Shown: positions 1 to 7,992 of the stretch, one piece after another
How positions within the stretch are numbered: position 1 is the first letter of the stretch
Layout of the letters: every line of letters begins with the position of its first letter
Source: Halobacillus halophilus DSM 2266
GTDB lineage: Bacteria; Bacillota; Bacilli; Bacillales; Halobacillaceae
DNA: 64,000 nucleotides
Direction: 5' to 3'
Assembly: GCF_000284515.1 (NCBI RefSeq)
Contig: NC_017668.1
Location: 496,001 to 560,000 of the forward strand
Notes under the pieces: model-generated
Told to the model about the DNA's origin: nothing
The model's database searches: none
The model's input: the letters and a program-made list of their open reading frames with translations, nothing else
Translations under genes and position numbers: made by a program

Positions 1-210
1 TTCATCGAAGCTTATGAGAACGACTTTCGGGAGCTGCTCACGTTTCGTCTGCGTTATAAAAAGGAAGCGGAAAGCTATGAAAAAATTCACTTACTTCCGC
101 TGGATCGATTGTCGAAACGGGATAAGCAGCAACTCAAACATTTGATTAGACGGGGGCAGCAGCTGTTTGCTAAATCCAAATCAATTCTTAAAGAAGAGAG
201 TTCCTTATGA
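1..210 (+). CDS. C-terminal end of DUF294/CBS nucleotidyltransferase-like protein (partial)
   Basis: The frame is open from the first base and stops at TGA 208-210, leaving the last 69 residues of a protein that begins outside the window. The tail has the pattern LPLDRLSKRDKQQLKHLIRR, which resembles the helical C-terminal 'putative nucleotidyltransferase substrate binding' domain of DUF294 proteins. In Bacillaceae such CBS/DUF294 proteins are commonly encoded just before a DnaQ-like exonuclease, and that is the arrangement here: the stop overlaps the next start as ATGA. The family role is poorly known. The identification rests on a short tail plus context. Confidence 0.55.
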   Translation, partial: FIEAYENDFRELLTFRLRYKKEAESYEKIHLLPLDRLSKRDKQQLKHLIRRGQQLFAKSKSILKEESSL

Positions 211-929
211 ATCCTTTTATGCAATTTGTAAAGGATGTTTCAGGTCGCCTGGGGAGCGGCTTTTCATCCTTAAATCGAAATGACCCTTCTAAAGAAGCTT
301 ATATAAGAAACTTGGAGCGGCAGTTAAAAAACAAAGATGACCTGGATGTTCCGTTTGATGAATTAAATGTTGTGGTGTTTGATTTGGAAACGACCGGGTT
401 TTATCCTTACAAAGGTGATGAAATTTTATCCATAGGCGCTGTAAAAGTAGAAGGGACTAACATTATTGAAGAAGAAACATTTTACTCCCTCGTTTATAGC
501 GAATCAGGTCCTTCGAAAGAAATAGAAGATCTAACTGGGATCACCAGCGATATGCTGATAGAAGCGGAACCTCTTCGAGAGGTACTTCATGACTTCTATT
601 CTTTTATTAGAAGTGATGTACTCGTGGCCCATCACGCGAATCACGAGAAGCAGTTTATGAATCATGCCACGTGGCTCGCTTTGAGAAAAAATTTTCAGCA
701 CCGCATTGTAGATACCACTTTTTTAACCCGGATTGCTCACCAGGAAAAAAAACTGGTCAGTCTGGATGATTGTTGCAAACATTATGGCATTGCTATTGAC
801 CAGCGTCATCATGCTTTGGATGATGCAATGGCGACAGCGAAGCTATGGGTGGAAAGTATTCAGGACATCAAGCAAATGGGTTACACAAATTTGGGAGACG
901 TTTACACGCATCTCGCGACTTTAGAGTAA
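207..929 (+). CDS. 3'-5' exonuclease, DnaQ/DEDDh family
   Basis: A 240-residue protein with an RNase-H-like exonuclease domain. Exo I is visible as FDLETTG (residues 58-64), and the C-terminal Exo III region has HHALDDA, giving the DEDDh set of metal-binding acidic residues and the catalytic His. Such enzymes remove nucleotides from 3' ends using two metal ions. The exact role (proofreading, repair or RNA turnover) cannot be read from the sequence. The first 45 residues are a charged N-terminal extension. It is translationally coupled to the DUF294 gene by an ATGA overlap and followed by a terminator. Confidence 0.85.
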   Translation: MNPFMQFVKDVSGRLGSGFSSLNRNDPSKEAYIRNLERQLKNKDDLDVPFDELNVVVFDLETTGFYPYKGDEILSIGAVKVEGTNIIEEETFYSLVYSESGPSKEIEDLTGITSDMLIEAEPLREVLHDFYSFIRSDVLVAHHANHEKQFMNHATWLALRKNFQHRIVDTTFLTRIAHQEKKLVSLDDCCKHYGIAIDQRHHALDDAMATAKLWVESIQDIKQMGYTNLGDVYTHLATLE

Positions 930-940
930 GATCCTTAAGG

Positions 941-968
941 AAGCTTTGGCTGAGGCCAGAGCTTTTTT
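941..968 (+). terminator. Rho-independent terminator after exonuclease gene
   Basis: Stem AAGCTTTGGC / GCCAGAGCTT with a TGAG loop and one G-U pair, followed directly by a T run. It ends the DUF294-exonuclease operon. Confidence 0.75.
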
Positions 969-1039
969 AAATGAGTTAAGTTTGAGGGGAGATGATACAG
1001 GAAACAGTCACATAGAGTGAGTAAAGGAGGATAATCAAT

Positions 1040-1291
1040 ATGGGAATTATATTATATTTAATTGTCGGAGGTTTAATCGGCTGGCTTGCAGGAGCCATTA
1101 TCGGACGTGACATGCCGCTTGGAATTATAGGTAACATTATTGCTGGAATTGTAGGGGCATGGATCGGCGGCGAATTACTAGGATCGATCGGACCGAGTTT
1201 AGCAGGAATAGCAATCATTCCTGCCTTAATAGGGGCCATAATCTTTGTGTTTATTGTCAGCTTAGTTATGAAAAACACACGAAAGAAATAA
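1040..1291 (+). CDS. GlsB/YeaQ/YmgE-family stress-response membrane protein
   Basis: An 83-residue, strongly hydrophobic, Gly/Ile-rich protein with about three membrane segments (IILYLIVGGLIGWLAGAIIG, a glycine-rich middle helix, and a C-terminal helix ending in a Lys/Arg tail). This is the usual size and pattern of the transglycosylase-associated/GlsB family of small membrane proteins linked to general stress. The start is supported by AAAGGAGG about 9 bases upstream. It is a single-gene unit between two terminators. The molecular function is unknown. Confidence 0.85.
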   Translation: MGIILYLIVGGLIGWLAGAIIGRDMPLGIIGNIIAGIVGAWIGGELLGSIGPSLAGIAIIPALIGAIIFVFIVSLVMKNTRKK

Positions 1292-1297
1292 TATATC

Positions 1298-1335
1298 AAA
1301 CAACTCAAGGCCGAAAAAGTCTTGAGTTGTTTTTA
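1298..1335 (+). terminator. Terminator after GlsB-family gene
   Basis: Perfect stem ACAACTCAAG / CTTGAGTTGT around a short loop, followed by TTTTAT. Confidence 0.8.
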
Positions 1336-1520
1336 TACAGAAGAATATTGTATAAAATAAAATAAGGTTTCATTTTCAAAAGTAAAGAGGCCTGCCGAGC
1401 AGGTATAATAAATTTCAAGAATCAAACATTAAATAGATACGGTTTGTTGGGATCAGGTATAGAGACCTGGACGTTGATCGAATATTTATAAATACGTATA
1501 TCAAAAAAGGAGATGCGTTG

Positions 1521-2996
1521 ATGACACAGCGAAAAGAAAAAGTAGAAACTGGATGGAACTTCGACCATAGCTATGCGCGTCTGCCAGAGCTTTTTTTTCA
1601 GAGTTCTGACCCGGAACCTGCGCATGCCCATCGTTTAATAATTGCTAATGATAGACTTGCTGACTATTTGGGGTTAAACACGGAGTGGCTTCATAGTGAG
1701 GAAGGTAAAGAGGTGCTAGCTGGTAATATAGTACCCGATAGTGCGTTTCCTTTAGCTCAGGCCTATGCGGGTCATCAGTTCGGGCATTTCACCATGCTCG
1801 GCGACGGAAGGGCTTTACTGCTAGGCGAGCAGATTACTCCTCAGGATGAACGGGTAGATATTCAACTTAAAGGATCAGGCCGCACCCCATATTCTCGTGG
1901 AGGAGATGGACGGGCACCACTTGGGCCGATGCTTCGCGAATATATAATTAGTGAGGCTATGCATGCGCTTGGTGTTCCTACGAATCGCAGTCTGGCTGTC
2001 GTTGCAACGGGTGAGTCCGTGATTCGGGAAACGGAACAACCGGGAGCGGTCCTTACTCGAGTAGCCAGCAGTCATCTGAGGGTTGGAACCTTCCAATTTG
2101 CAGCAAGATGGGGAACGTTGGAGGATTTGCGAGCTTTGGCTGATTACACGGTGCACAGACATTTTCCAACTATTGAATCGGATGAAAATCGCTATCTTTC
2201 TCTGCTGCAACAAGTAATTGAACGCCAGGCGAAGCTGATTGCTAAGTGGCAGCTGATCGGTTTTATTCATGGAGTCATGAACACAGACAATATGGCGATT
2301 AGTGGAGAAACTATTGATTACGGTCCTTGTGCCTTTATGAACACCTATGATCCGGCAACCGTGTTCAGTTCTATCGATATCCAAGGAAGATATGCTTATG
2401 GCAATCAACCGGACATTGCGGGCTGGAATCTCGTGCGATTTGCTGAAACCCTGATCCCCTTGATCCATGAGAATCAGGATGAAGCGATAAAAATAGCTGA
2501 ACGCGAACTTTCACATTTCACCAGTCTTTACGAGGCAAACTGGCTGGATGGCATGAGAAGAAAACTTGGTATTTTTAATCAAGAAACAGAAGACAAGGAA
2601 CTTGCAGAAGACTTGCTTCGTATGATGAAGGAATATAAAGCAGACTTCACCAATACGTTCCGGGCGCTTACATTTGACCGATTGGAAGATATGTCTATAT
2701 TTGAAGCTCCTGAATTTAAAAAGTGGCTGGAACAATGGCGAAATAGATTGGACAGGCAGGAAGAATCAAAAGACACTTCCTACCAGTTGATGAAGAATAA
2801 TAATCCTGCTGTCATTCCCCGGAACCACCGGGTAGAAGAAGCGATTGAAGCTGCAGTGAAAGAAGAAGACTTTAGCGTGCTGGAGCAGCTCCTTGGGGTT
2901 CTTTCCAACCCTTATGCGCATTCCTGTGAACAGGAAGCCTATACGGCGCCTCCGGAGCCAACTTCCCAGCCTTATCGTACGTTTTGCGGAACCTGA
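1521..2996 (+). CDS. selO: SelO-family protein adenylyltransferase (YdiU)
   Basis: 491 residues, the normal SelO length. SelO pseudokinases bind ATP in a flipped orientation and transfer AMP to Ser/Thr/Tyr of target proteins, with proposed roles in redox stress. Family hallmarks are present: [40 protein letters not shown], the metal-binding MNTDNMAI segment and [13 protein letters not shown]. The C-terminus is FCGT, so a Cys sits at the antepenultimate position where vertebrate SelO has Sec. ATG 1521 is preferred over TTG 1518 because AAGGAGA lies 8 bases before it. It is a single gene with its own terminator. Confidence 0.92.
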   Translation: MTQRKEKVETGWNFDHSYARLPELFFQSSDPEPAHAHRLIIANDRLADYLGLNTEWLHSEEGKEVLAGNIVPDSAFPLAQAYAGHQFGHFTMLGDGRALLLGEQITPQDERVDIQLKGSGRTPYSRGGDGRAPLGPMLREYIISEAMHALGVPTNRSLAVVATGESVIRETEQPGAVLTRVASSHLRVGTFQFAARWGTLEDLRALADYTVHRHFPTIESDENRYLSLLQQVIERQAKLIAKWQLIGFIHGVMNTDNMAISGETIDYGPCAFMNTYDPATVFSSIDIQGRYAYGNQPDIAGWNLVRFAETLIPLIHENQDEAIKIAERELSHFTSLYEANWLDGMRRKLGIFNQETEDKELAEDLLRMMKEYKADFTNTFRALTFDRLEDMSIFEAPEFKKWLEQWRNRLDRQEESKDTSYQLMKNNNPAVIPRNHRVEEAIEAAVKEEDFSVLEQLLGVLSNPYAHSCEQEAYTAPPEPTSQPYRTFCGT

Positions 2997-3010
2997 AGGC
3001 TCTTAAATGT

Positions 3011-3048
3011 AAAAAGATCCTTCTCCATATTAGGAGGAGGATCTTTTT
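3011..3048. terminator. Terminator after selO
   Basis: Stem AAAAAGATCCTTCTCC / GGAGGAGGATCTTTTT, with T runs in both directions. It is positioned 15 bases after the selO stop. Confidence 0.8.
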
Positions 3049-3297
3049 GTGGCTAACGCTTGACAATAGTATGAGGGAAGGGGTAATAGTTCTTTTATAC
3101 CTGATTAAATAAAGTTTATAAAAACTTGAATTTTTTTATCATTCATCGGCAGAAGACTCCCTCTTCAAGCGCCGTGTCGAAGACCGGTGACAAGGGGGAG
3201 ATGAATGCCGTCTCCGAAAGGCGAATGTCTTTGAATATTCTCCCTTCCGTGATATCCTAAAGCAAGAACGTATGTTCCTGATTGGGAGGTGGAAAGG

Positions 3298-4428
3298 TTG
3301 AAGCATAAAGCGTATAACTTTCGTATCTATCCAAATAAAACCCAAGAATCGCTCATCGCTAAGACAATCGGATGCGCTCGTTTTGTCTTCAATCATTTCC
3401 TCTCGGAATGGAGCAGTGCCTACAGGGAAACCGGAAAAGGTTTGAGTTACTCTACTTGTTCCAAACAACTACCCAAGCTTAAAAGAGAATTCCTTTGGTT
3501 AAAGGAAGTGGATAGCACGGCCATCCAAACTTCGGTCAAACATCTTTCTGACGCTTATAAACGGTTTTTCAAAAAGCAAAACCAAGCTCCACGGTACAAA
3601 TCAAAGAAGAACAGAGTCCAGTCCTACACCACAAAATGCACAAACGGAAATATTGCCATCCAGGATCACAAAATCAAGCTGCCTAAGCTGGGGCTTGTGA
3701 GATTTGCCAAGAGCCGTGAAGTGAAAGGTCGCATCTTGAGTGCGACGGTTCGCCGCAATCCGACCGGAAAATATTCTGTATCCATTCTTGTTAAAACAGA
3801 TATTCAGGAACTTCCTAAATCCAACACTTATGTTGGCATTGATCTCGGATTGAAAGACTTCGCTGCTCTCTCGAATGGCACCACCTATCAAAACCCACGA
3901 TACCTACGTAAGACCGAAAAGAAACTAGCAAAAGCTCAACGTATCCTTTCCCGAAGGGAAAAGGGATCTTCGAATTGGCATAAGCAACGCATTAAAGTAG
4001 CTAGACTTCACGAGAAGATAGCGAACTCCCGCAAAGATTATCTGCATAAGATTTCTACCGAAATCATCAAAAACCACGATGTGATCGGTGTAGAAAATCT
4101 CCAAATTTCCAGTATGCTCAAAAACCGAAAACGATCCAAATCGATTAGTGATGTGAGCTGGTCGATGTTCACGTCTATGCTCGAATACAAAGCAAAGTGG
4201 TACGGGAAGCAGTTGGTAACCGTATCGAAAGTTTTTGCGAGTTCACAGCTGTGTTCCAAGTGCGGATACCAAAACAGTGAGGTAAAGAATCTCGCTGTTC
4301 GAACGTGGGATTGCCCAGATTGCGGCTGCCACCACGACCGCGACCTAAATGCGAGCTTCAATATATTGAAGGAGATTCAAAGAATCCTTTACAACCGTCG
4401 GTGCGACGGGGCTAGCCTAATCATTTGA
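3298..4428 (+). CDS. tnpB: RNA-guided endonuclease TnpB, IS605/IS1341 type
   Basis: A 376-residue TnpB, full length and apparently intact. The N-terminus [14 protein letters not shown] is the conserved HTH/wedge start. The RuvC nuclease triad is visible as GIDLG (D182), GVENL (E266) and DRDLNASFN (D349). A four-Cys zinc ribbon (CSKCG ... CPDCG, residues 319 on) interrupts RuvC as usual. TnpB uses an RNA from the element's right end to cut DNA next to a short target-adjacent motif, favouring element retention. TTG 3298 is preferred over GTG 3289 because GGGAGGT lies 7 bases before it. Confidence 0.92.
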   Translation: MKHKAYNFRIYPNKTQESLIAKTIGCARFVFNHFLSEWSSAYRETGKGLSYSTCSKQLPKLKREFLWLKEVDSTAIQTSVKHLSDAYKRFFKKQNQAPRYKSKKNRVQSYTTKCTNGNIAIQDHKIKLPKLGLVRFAKSREVKGRILSATVRRNPTGKYSVSILVKTDIQELPKSNTYVGIDLGLKDFAALSNGTTYQNPRYLRKTEKKLAKAQRILSRREKGSSNWHKQRIKVARLHEKIANSRKDYLHKISTEIIKNHDVIGVENLQISSMLKNRKRSKSISDVSWSMFTSMLEYKAKWYGKQLVTVSKVFASSQLCSKCGYQNSEVKNLAVRTWDCPDCGCHHDRDLNASFNILKEIQRILYNRRCDGASLII

Positions 4429-4504
4429 ATGAACCGTTAGGTTCGTGCTCTTAGGAATCCCCCAACTTCAAGGAGTGTCAGCGAGTAAGTGGGGGGTAGT
4501 TCAA
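4381..4504 (+). ncRNA. Predicted omega/right-end guide RNA of TnpB
   Basis: The 3' end of tnpB and the following 76 bases contain three consecutive hairpins: CCGTCG-GTG-CGACGG (4395-4409), GAACC-GTTA-GGTTC (4431-4444) and CCCCCAACTT ... AAGTGGGGG (4459-4495), then GTAGTTCAA. This matches the known layout of TnpB guide RNAs, whose scaffold overlaps the end of tnpB and whose guide begins right after the element end. The guide would therefore start near 4505 (AAACTGAAACTGCC). The 5' boundary is a guess. Confidence 0.6.
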
Positions 4505-4505
4505 A

Positions 4506-4536
4506 AACTGAAACTGCCTGCCAAAATGGCAGACAG
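4506..4536 (-). terminator. Terminator of the minus-strand spore-coat genes
   Basis: Stem CTGCCTGCCA / TGGCAGACAG with one mismatch. On the minus strand it is followed by a T-rich stretch that is interrupted by the inserted tnpB element, suggesting the element landed in or beside the terminator tail. Confidence 0.5.
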
Positions 4537-4687
4537 CAAGCCTTGCGTATGGTACCTCTGACTATGAAAGTGACTACGGATTATTCCGTAGTTCAGGCAA
4601 GTCAGGATATTGGGAAATAGAATACTTTTTAAGTTTTCTTTTACATTAAACGCTGGTTTCTTGTCCTCTTTTAATTCTGACAGCCTA

Positions 4688-5116
4688 TTATAATATGTCC
4701 AGTTTAGCCACGATGGCAACAAGAACTTGAAGAAGAGCCTGTATATTCACTGCTAAATCAGTATCAGTTGTTACTACCTTTACATTTTTGGAATGTTCAA
4801 TAATGGTTTTCTGTCTGTTGCTTTGTTTTGTTTTAATAAATTGTTTGATATCTTGTGCTACGGCCTTCCCTTGATCAGAGTCGCCAATAGTGATACTAAT
4901 TACGGCGGCAATAGCAGCCTGGATTCCCAATTGCAGAGAAACAGACGCTTGAGTATCAGTAGTTTTTACGTGTACTTCTTCGGAGTCTTTTACAATAATC
5001 CATTCATAGGATTTTTGTTCATTTTTAACAATTTGGTCGGCGTCCTGCATCTCATCGGCTCCATCGTCTTTAGCACCACAATAATGGTCTAGTGCTCTCC
5101 ATTTCTTTTCTTCCAT
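4688..5116 (-). CDS. Spore coat protein X-domain (CotX family) protein
   Basis: A 142-residue protein with two copies of the CotX-type repeat. The first is VHVKTTDTQASVSLQLGIQ leading into AAIAAVISITIGDSDQGKA, and the second is VKVVTTDTDLAVNIQALLQVL. Such proteins belong to the crust/outer coat of Bacillaceae spores. The ATG is preceded by AGAGGTG. It lies 27 bases downstream of a close paralogue (5144-5623) and probably shares its transcript. The N-terminus differs from the paralogue (Trp/Cys-containing MEEKKWRALDHYCG). Sporulation-specific expression is expected from the family and is not shown here. Confidence 0.82.
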   Translation of the reverse strand: MEEKKWRALDHYCGAKDDGADEMQDADQIVKNEQKSYEWIIVKDSEEVHVKTTDTQASVSLQLGIQAAIAAVISITIGDSDQGKAVAQDIKQFIKTKQSNRQKTIIEHSKNVKVVTTDTDLAVNIQALLQVLVAIVAKLDIL

Positions 5117-5143
5117 GTTTTTTCACCTCTTTTAAATATTTAA

Positions 5144-5623
5144 TTAAAATACATCTAACTCAGCGACTAAGGTTACAAGTACTTGAAGCAAAGCTTGAAT
5201 ATTTACCGTCAAATCAGTATCTGTGGTAGTTATATCTACATCTTTTGAGTTATCAACGAAGATTTTTTGGTAGTTTGTTTGTTCAGAGTCGAACTTCTGA
5301 ACGATTTCTTGAGCGATTGCCTTGCCTTTATCAGAATCACCAATAGTGATACTGATTACTAGAGCAATAGCTAATTGAAGCCCGGCTTGAAGAGAAATAG
5401 CTGCTTGGGTATCAGTGGTGTGGACACTCACATTGCAAGAGTTTCTAATCCAAATTAGTTCGTCAGATTCCTGATCATTTAACGAAACTTGAGTACCATC
5501 TTCAAGCACAATTGCCGCATCATGATCACTTCTGCAATCTTTCTCATTTTTTCCATGATAGTAGTTTCCGGGGTGGTGATCTCCGTGATAATAGTTATGG
5601 TCATAACTATATTTCTTGTTCAT
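5144..5623 (-). CDS. Spore coat protein X-domain (CotX family) protein with His/Tyr-rich N-terminus
   Basis: A 159-residue paralogue of the downstream coat gene, with the same two repeats (VSVHTTDTQAAISLQAGLQ and VDITTTDTDLTVNIQALLQVL) and the linking segment ISITIGDSDKGKAIAQEI. It has an unusual N-terminal tail of about 30 residues rich in His, Tyr, Asn and Asp (YDHNYYHGDHHPGNYYHG) that could bind metal or crosslink in the coat; that part is inference. AAGGGAG precedes the ATG. It lies between the CotW-like gene and the second CotX-like gene, all in one direction. Confidence 0.83.
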   Translation of the reverse strand: MNKKYSYDHNYYHGDHHPGNYYHGKNEKDCRSDHDAAIVLEDGTQVSLNDQESDELIWIRNSCNVSVHTTDTQAAISLQAGLQLAIALVISITIGDSDKGKAIAQEIVQKFDSEQTNYQKIFVDNSKDVDITTTDTDLTVNIQALLQVLVTLVAELDVF

Positions 5624-5736
5624 TATTTAACACTCCCTTTCTTGGTATAATATATAGTATTATTTCTATGAAGAAATGGAGTGTGCTTTATGGCTGATTA
5701 AAGCAACCATTTTTAATTGATTTAGAATATTTCATA

Positions 5737-5760
5737 GAAAAAGCTGCCATTATGGCAGCT
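5737..5760 (-). terminator. Terminator after the CotW-like gene
   Basis: Stem AGCTGCCA / TGGCAGCT with a TTA loop. On the minus strand it is followed by TTTTTC, just downstream of the CotW-like stop. Confidence 0.75.
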
Positions 5761-5783
5761 ATCTTGGGATATTTTATAAACTA

Positions 5784-5999
5784 TTATTGTATATCCTTTT
5801 TGTTAGAGTCTATCAATGTGTCCACCTGACTGCTGAGATCATCCACCATGTCTTTAATACGCTTCTTTTGTTCGTCTGACAGTTTTTCCTTTATTTTATT
5901 CTCATTAACGCCATTCTTTTTGAAAATATCACTAATTAATAGGTCTAGAACCGAATTGGGAATTGGTTTTGAATGTTTTTTTGAAGAGTCTTCACTCAT
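5784..5999 (-). CDS. CotW-like small spore coat protein
   Basis: A 71-residue, Lys/Asp-rich helical protein. The segment SVLDLLISDIFKKNGVNENK followed by LSDEQKKRIKDMVDDLSSQ resembles the N-terminal half of Bacillus CotW as I remember it (IFSKHGV..DK, SDEEK, LVKDLQ). CotW forms part of the spore crust together with CotX, which fits the two CotX-domain genes immediately downstream. AGGAGGG precedes the ATG. It is shorter than B. subtilis CotW (about 105 residues), lacking the Lys/Gln-rich tail. The assignment is by motif and context only. Confidence 0.6.
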   Translation of the reverse strand: MSEDSSKKHSKPIPNSVLDLLISDIFKKNGVNENKIKEKLSDEQKKRIKDMVDDLSSQVDTLIDSNKKDIQ

Positions 6000-6034
6000 A
6001 GTAAATAGCCCTCCTAATAAGAGTTTTATGTTAA

Positions 6035-6043
6035 TAGCATATG
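6035..6043 (-). promoter_or_regulatory. Possible sigma-K -10 element for coat genes
   Basis: The minus strand reads CATATGCTA, an exact fit to the sigma-K -10 consensus CATANNNTA, 36 bases before the CotW-like start. No convincing AC-type -35 was found, so this is tentative. Late mother-cell control would fit the coat genes. Confidence 0.35.
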
Positions 6044-6263
6044 CTCTAACTTTTATAGGGACACCATGCTATTAGCCTTTTTATAAAAATAGGAACAATG
6101 CCTGCTTTGTGAATAACTCAGATATTCTTTTTTCATCTAAGGTCTCTTGGGATAAAAGCTTTCCAATCTTATGCTGAAATTCGCAGTCTTGTGTGATTAA
6201 AGAGCGCAAGTGTTAAAATGGACAGTCTAGAAAAAATCAATGCAACTAGAAGGGCGAGTATAT

Positions 6264-7481
6264 ATGGGGCGTCGGATTTATGTCTTTTTCACGATTATCA
6301 TTATTATTCTCTGCATTTATGGAGCAAGAGGATGGATATTCTCAAGTGAACAGGGAGACTGGGTGGGGGCATGGAGTACAAGTATGATAGCTCCTTATAC
6401 AGAAGGAATTTCCCAAGAGGGATTTGAGAATCAAACTGTTCGCTCGATTATTCAGCCCCATATTGATGGAAAGAAAATGCGCATACGGTTGTCGAATGAA
6501 TTTGGTTCTTCGCCTTTCACCATTGAGGAGGTACACGTAGCTGCTTCCAAGAATGAAGCAGAAACGATTCCGGGAACAGACCGGAAAGTCACATTTGGCG
6601 GGGAAGAAAAGATAAGTATTCCTCCTGGTGAAAAAATAGTGAGTGATCCCGTTCGGCTGAAGGTGAATCACATGGAGGAATTAGCGGTCAGCTTTTATGT
6701 TCGTGAACCTACCGGCCCTGCTACGTGGCACCCTCTCTCCATCCAGGAGACGTATATTTCAGCATCCGGCAATCATGTTTCTGATTCTAGTGCATCCGCA
6801 TTTGAGAGAAACGAAGAAGCCTGGTTCTGGCTGGACGGAGTTGATGTTATCGCAGAACCTCTAGTAAAAGGATCTATCGTAGTAATAGGCAGTTCCATTG
6901 CAAATGGGAATTATTCTACAGTCAACGCTGACCATCGTTGGCCTGACTATTTAGCGCAACGAATGAATCGGGAAACGTCGGGGAGTAACATGTCCGTATT
7001 AAACGCCGGCGTTTCGGGTAATCATTTGATCAATAGCGGAGTAGAAAGAGGAGAAAATGCGTTAGCAAGATTAGAGCGCGACGTGTTTAACGAAACAGCG
7101 GTTACGTCAATAATTTTTCATCAGGGACTAAATGATATTAGACATCACCCTGAATATGGAGCGGAAAAAATAATCCAACGAATAAAAGAAATTATTCAGG
7201 CCTCTCACGATGAAGGACTTAAAATTTATGGCGGTACGTTAACTCCTTTTAAAGGTTCAAGTATGTACACGAAAGAAGGAGAAGAGACCAGGCAGGCGGT
7301 TAATGAGTGGATCAGGACCAGTAAAGCGTTTGATGGTATCATTGACTTTGACAAAGCAGTGCGAGATCCCGATCATCCTAAGCGGTATCTTCCTGAATAT
7401 GATTCTGGGGACCATTTGCACCCTAACGATTTAGGCTATAAGAAAATGGCCGAATCCATAGATCTCTCCATGTTTAAATAA
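6264..7481 (+). CDS. Membrane-anchored or secreted SGNH/GDSL-type esterase
   Basis: 405 residues. An N-terminal hydrophobic helix (VFFTIIIIILCIYGA) exports or anchors the protein. The C-terminal half carries the SGNH hydrolase blocks: VVIGSSIANG (nucleophile Ser near 211; GSS replaces GDS), NAGVSGN (Gly), HQGLNDI (Asn) and DSGDHLHP (Asp383/His386). The N-terminal half (WVGAWSTSM, MRIRLSNEFG) matches the accessory beta-domain of the GDSL family that includes xylan/sugar acetyl-esterases. ATG 6264 has AGAAGGGCG upstream, so it is preferred over ATG 6240. Substrate unknown; monocistronic. Confidence 0.85.
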   Translation: MGRRIYVFFTIIIIILCIYGARGWIFSSEQGDWVGAWSTSMIAPYTEGISQEGFENQTVRSIIQPHIDGKKMRIRLSNEFGSSPFTIEEVHVAASKNEAETIPGTDRKVTFGGEEKISIPPGEKIVSDPVRLKVNHMEELAVSFYVREPTGPATWHPLSIQETYISASGNHVSDSSASAFERNEEAWFWLDGVDVIAEPLVKGSIVVIGSSIANGNYSTVNADHRWPDYLAQRMNRETSGSNMSVLNAGVSGNHLINSGVERGENALARLERDVFNETAVTSIIFHQGLNDIRHHPEYGAEKIIQRIKEIIQASHDEGLKIYGGTLTPFKGSSMYTKEGEETRQAVNEWIRTSKAFDGIIDFDKAVRDPDHPKRYLPEYDSGDHLHPNDLGYKKMAESIDLSMFK

Positions 7482-7677
7482 ATGACTTATCCAGGACAGT
7501 CAGTTTTCTCTACAATTCGGGAAAATATTAAGTTAATTTCCCGGGGAATATTAATTTCAACATAATCCGAGTGAATTCTGTGTACGACTTCCTTGGAAGT
7601 CCATTTAGGCTTTTCACATAATATTAGAAGAAGTTCAATCCTCTATAAGGTCTAACCATAAGGCGTGACAGATACGA

Positions 7678-7882
7678 GTGAAGCTTCCTATTAGTTGTAG
7701 AGGATGAAGAGAAAATTGCCAGAGTCTTAGAGCTCGAGCATGAGTACGAAGGGTATAAAATAGTGAAAGCCTAAGATGGTTTAGAGAGCTTGCAGCAAAT
7801 TCGTGAACATATAAGATTGATAGGCAGACTGGAGAAGTTATTGAATCAGAAAAAGATCAGGATGACGATTAATTTTACTTAA
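7678..7882 (+). pseudogene. Decayed OmpR-type response regulator receiver fragment
   Basis: From 7688 the frame reads LLVVEDEEKIARVLELEHEY then EGYKIVKA, stop (TAA 7772-7774), DGLESLQQIREH. This is the start of a response-regulator receiver domain (VEDE acidic pocket, EGY, A-DG). The natural start GTG 7678 (GTG AAG CTT) is out of frame with it by one extra base near 7687, and TAA replaces the residue before DG. The phospho-Asp half of the receiver and the DNA-binding domain are missing. No sensor kinase remains nearby. This is clear gene decay. Confidence 0.65.
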
Positions 7883-7913
7883 GGCTGCAGTAGAGGCAGT
7901 CTTTTTCTTTTTT
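7881..7913 (+). terminator. Terminator behind the response-regulator remnant
   Basis: Stem AAGGCTGC / GCAGTCTT (one G-U pair) followed by TTTTTCTTTTTT. Probably the original terminator of the decayed operon. Confidence 0.65.
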
Positions 7914-7992
7914 CTATATATAGCGTATTATAATAGGAAAGATAGCCTTATTTAAATTTTCGTTATTGTATAAGGAAAGGAGAATAGATCAT

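Larger units (their letters stand above)
3140..4504 (+). mobile_element. IS200/IS605-type element carrying only tnpB (no tnpA)
   Basis: Contains an intact tnpB and a typical right end: hairpin CCCCCAACTT / AAGTGGGGG (4459-4495) followed by GTAGTTCAA ending near 4504. The proposed left edge lies just after TTTAT (3135-3139), a plausible target-adjacent motif, and the left end has a small GAAG/CTTC hairpin. No Y1 transposase (tnpA) is present anywhere in the window, so the element would need one in trans. It lies just beyond the 3' end of the minus-strand coat genes. The boundaries are inferred from hairpins and not from an empty site. Confidence 0.7.

Noticed and set aside
976-1308. 110-codon minus-strand ORF opposite the GlsB-type gene
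   Set aside because: A hydrophobic antisense shadow of a membrane-protein gene; the plus strand has a strong ribosome binding site and a family match.
1875-2468. 197-codon minus-strand ORF inside selO
   Set aside because: Low-complexity antisense frame with no recognisable domain, within a clearly conserved selO gene.
3139-3468. 109-codon minus-strand ORF across the left end of the tnpB element
   Set aside because: Antisense to tnpB and its left end, with no ribosome binding site. It is not a TnpA: no HUH or catalytic Tyr motif was found.
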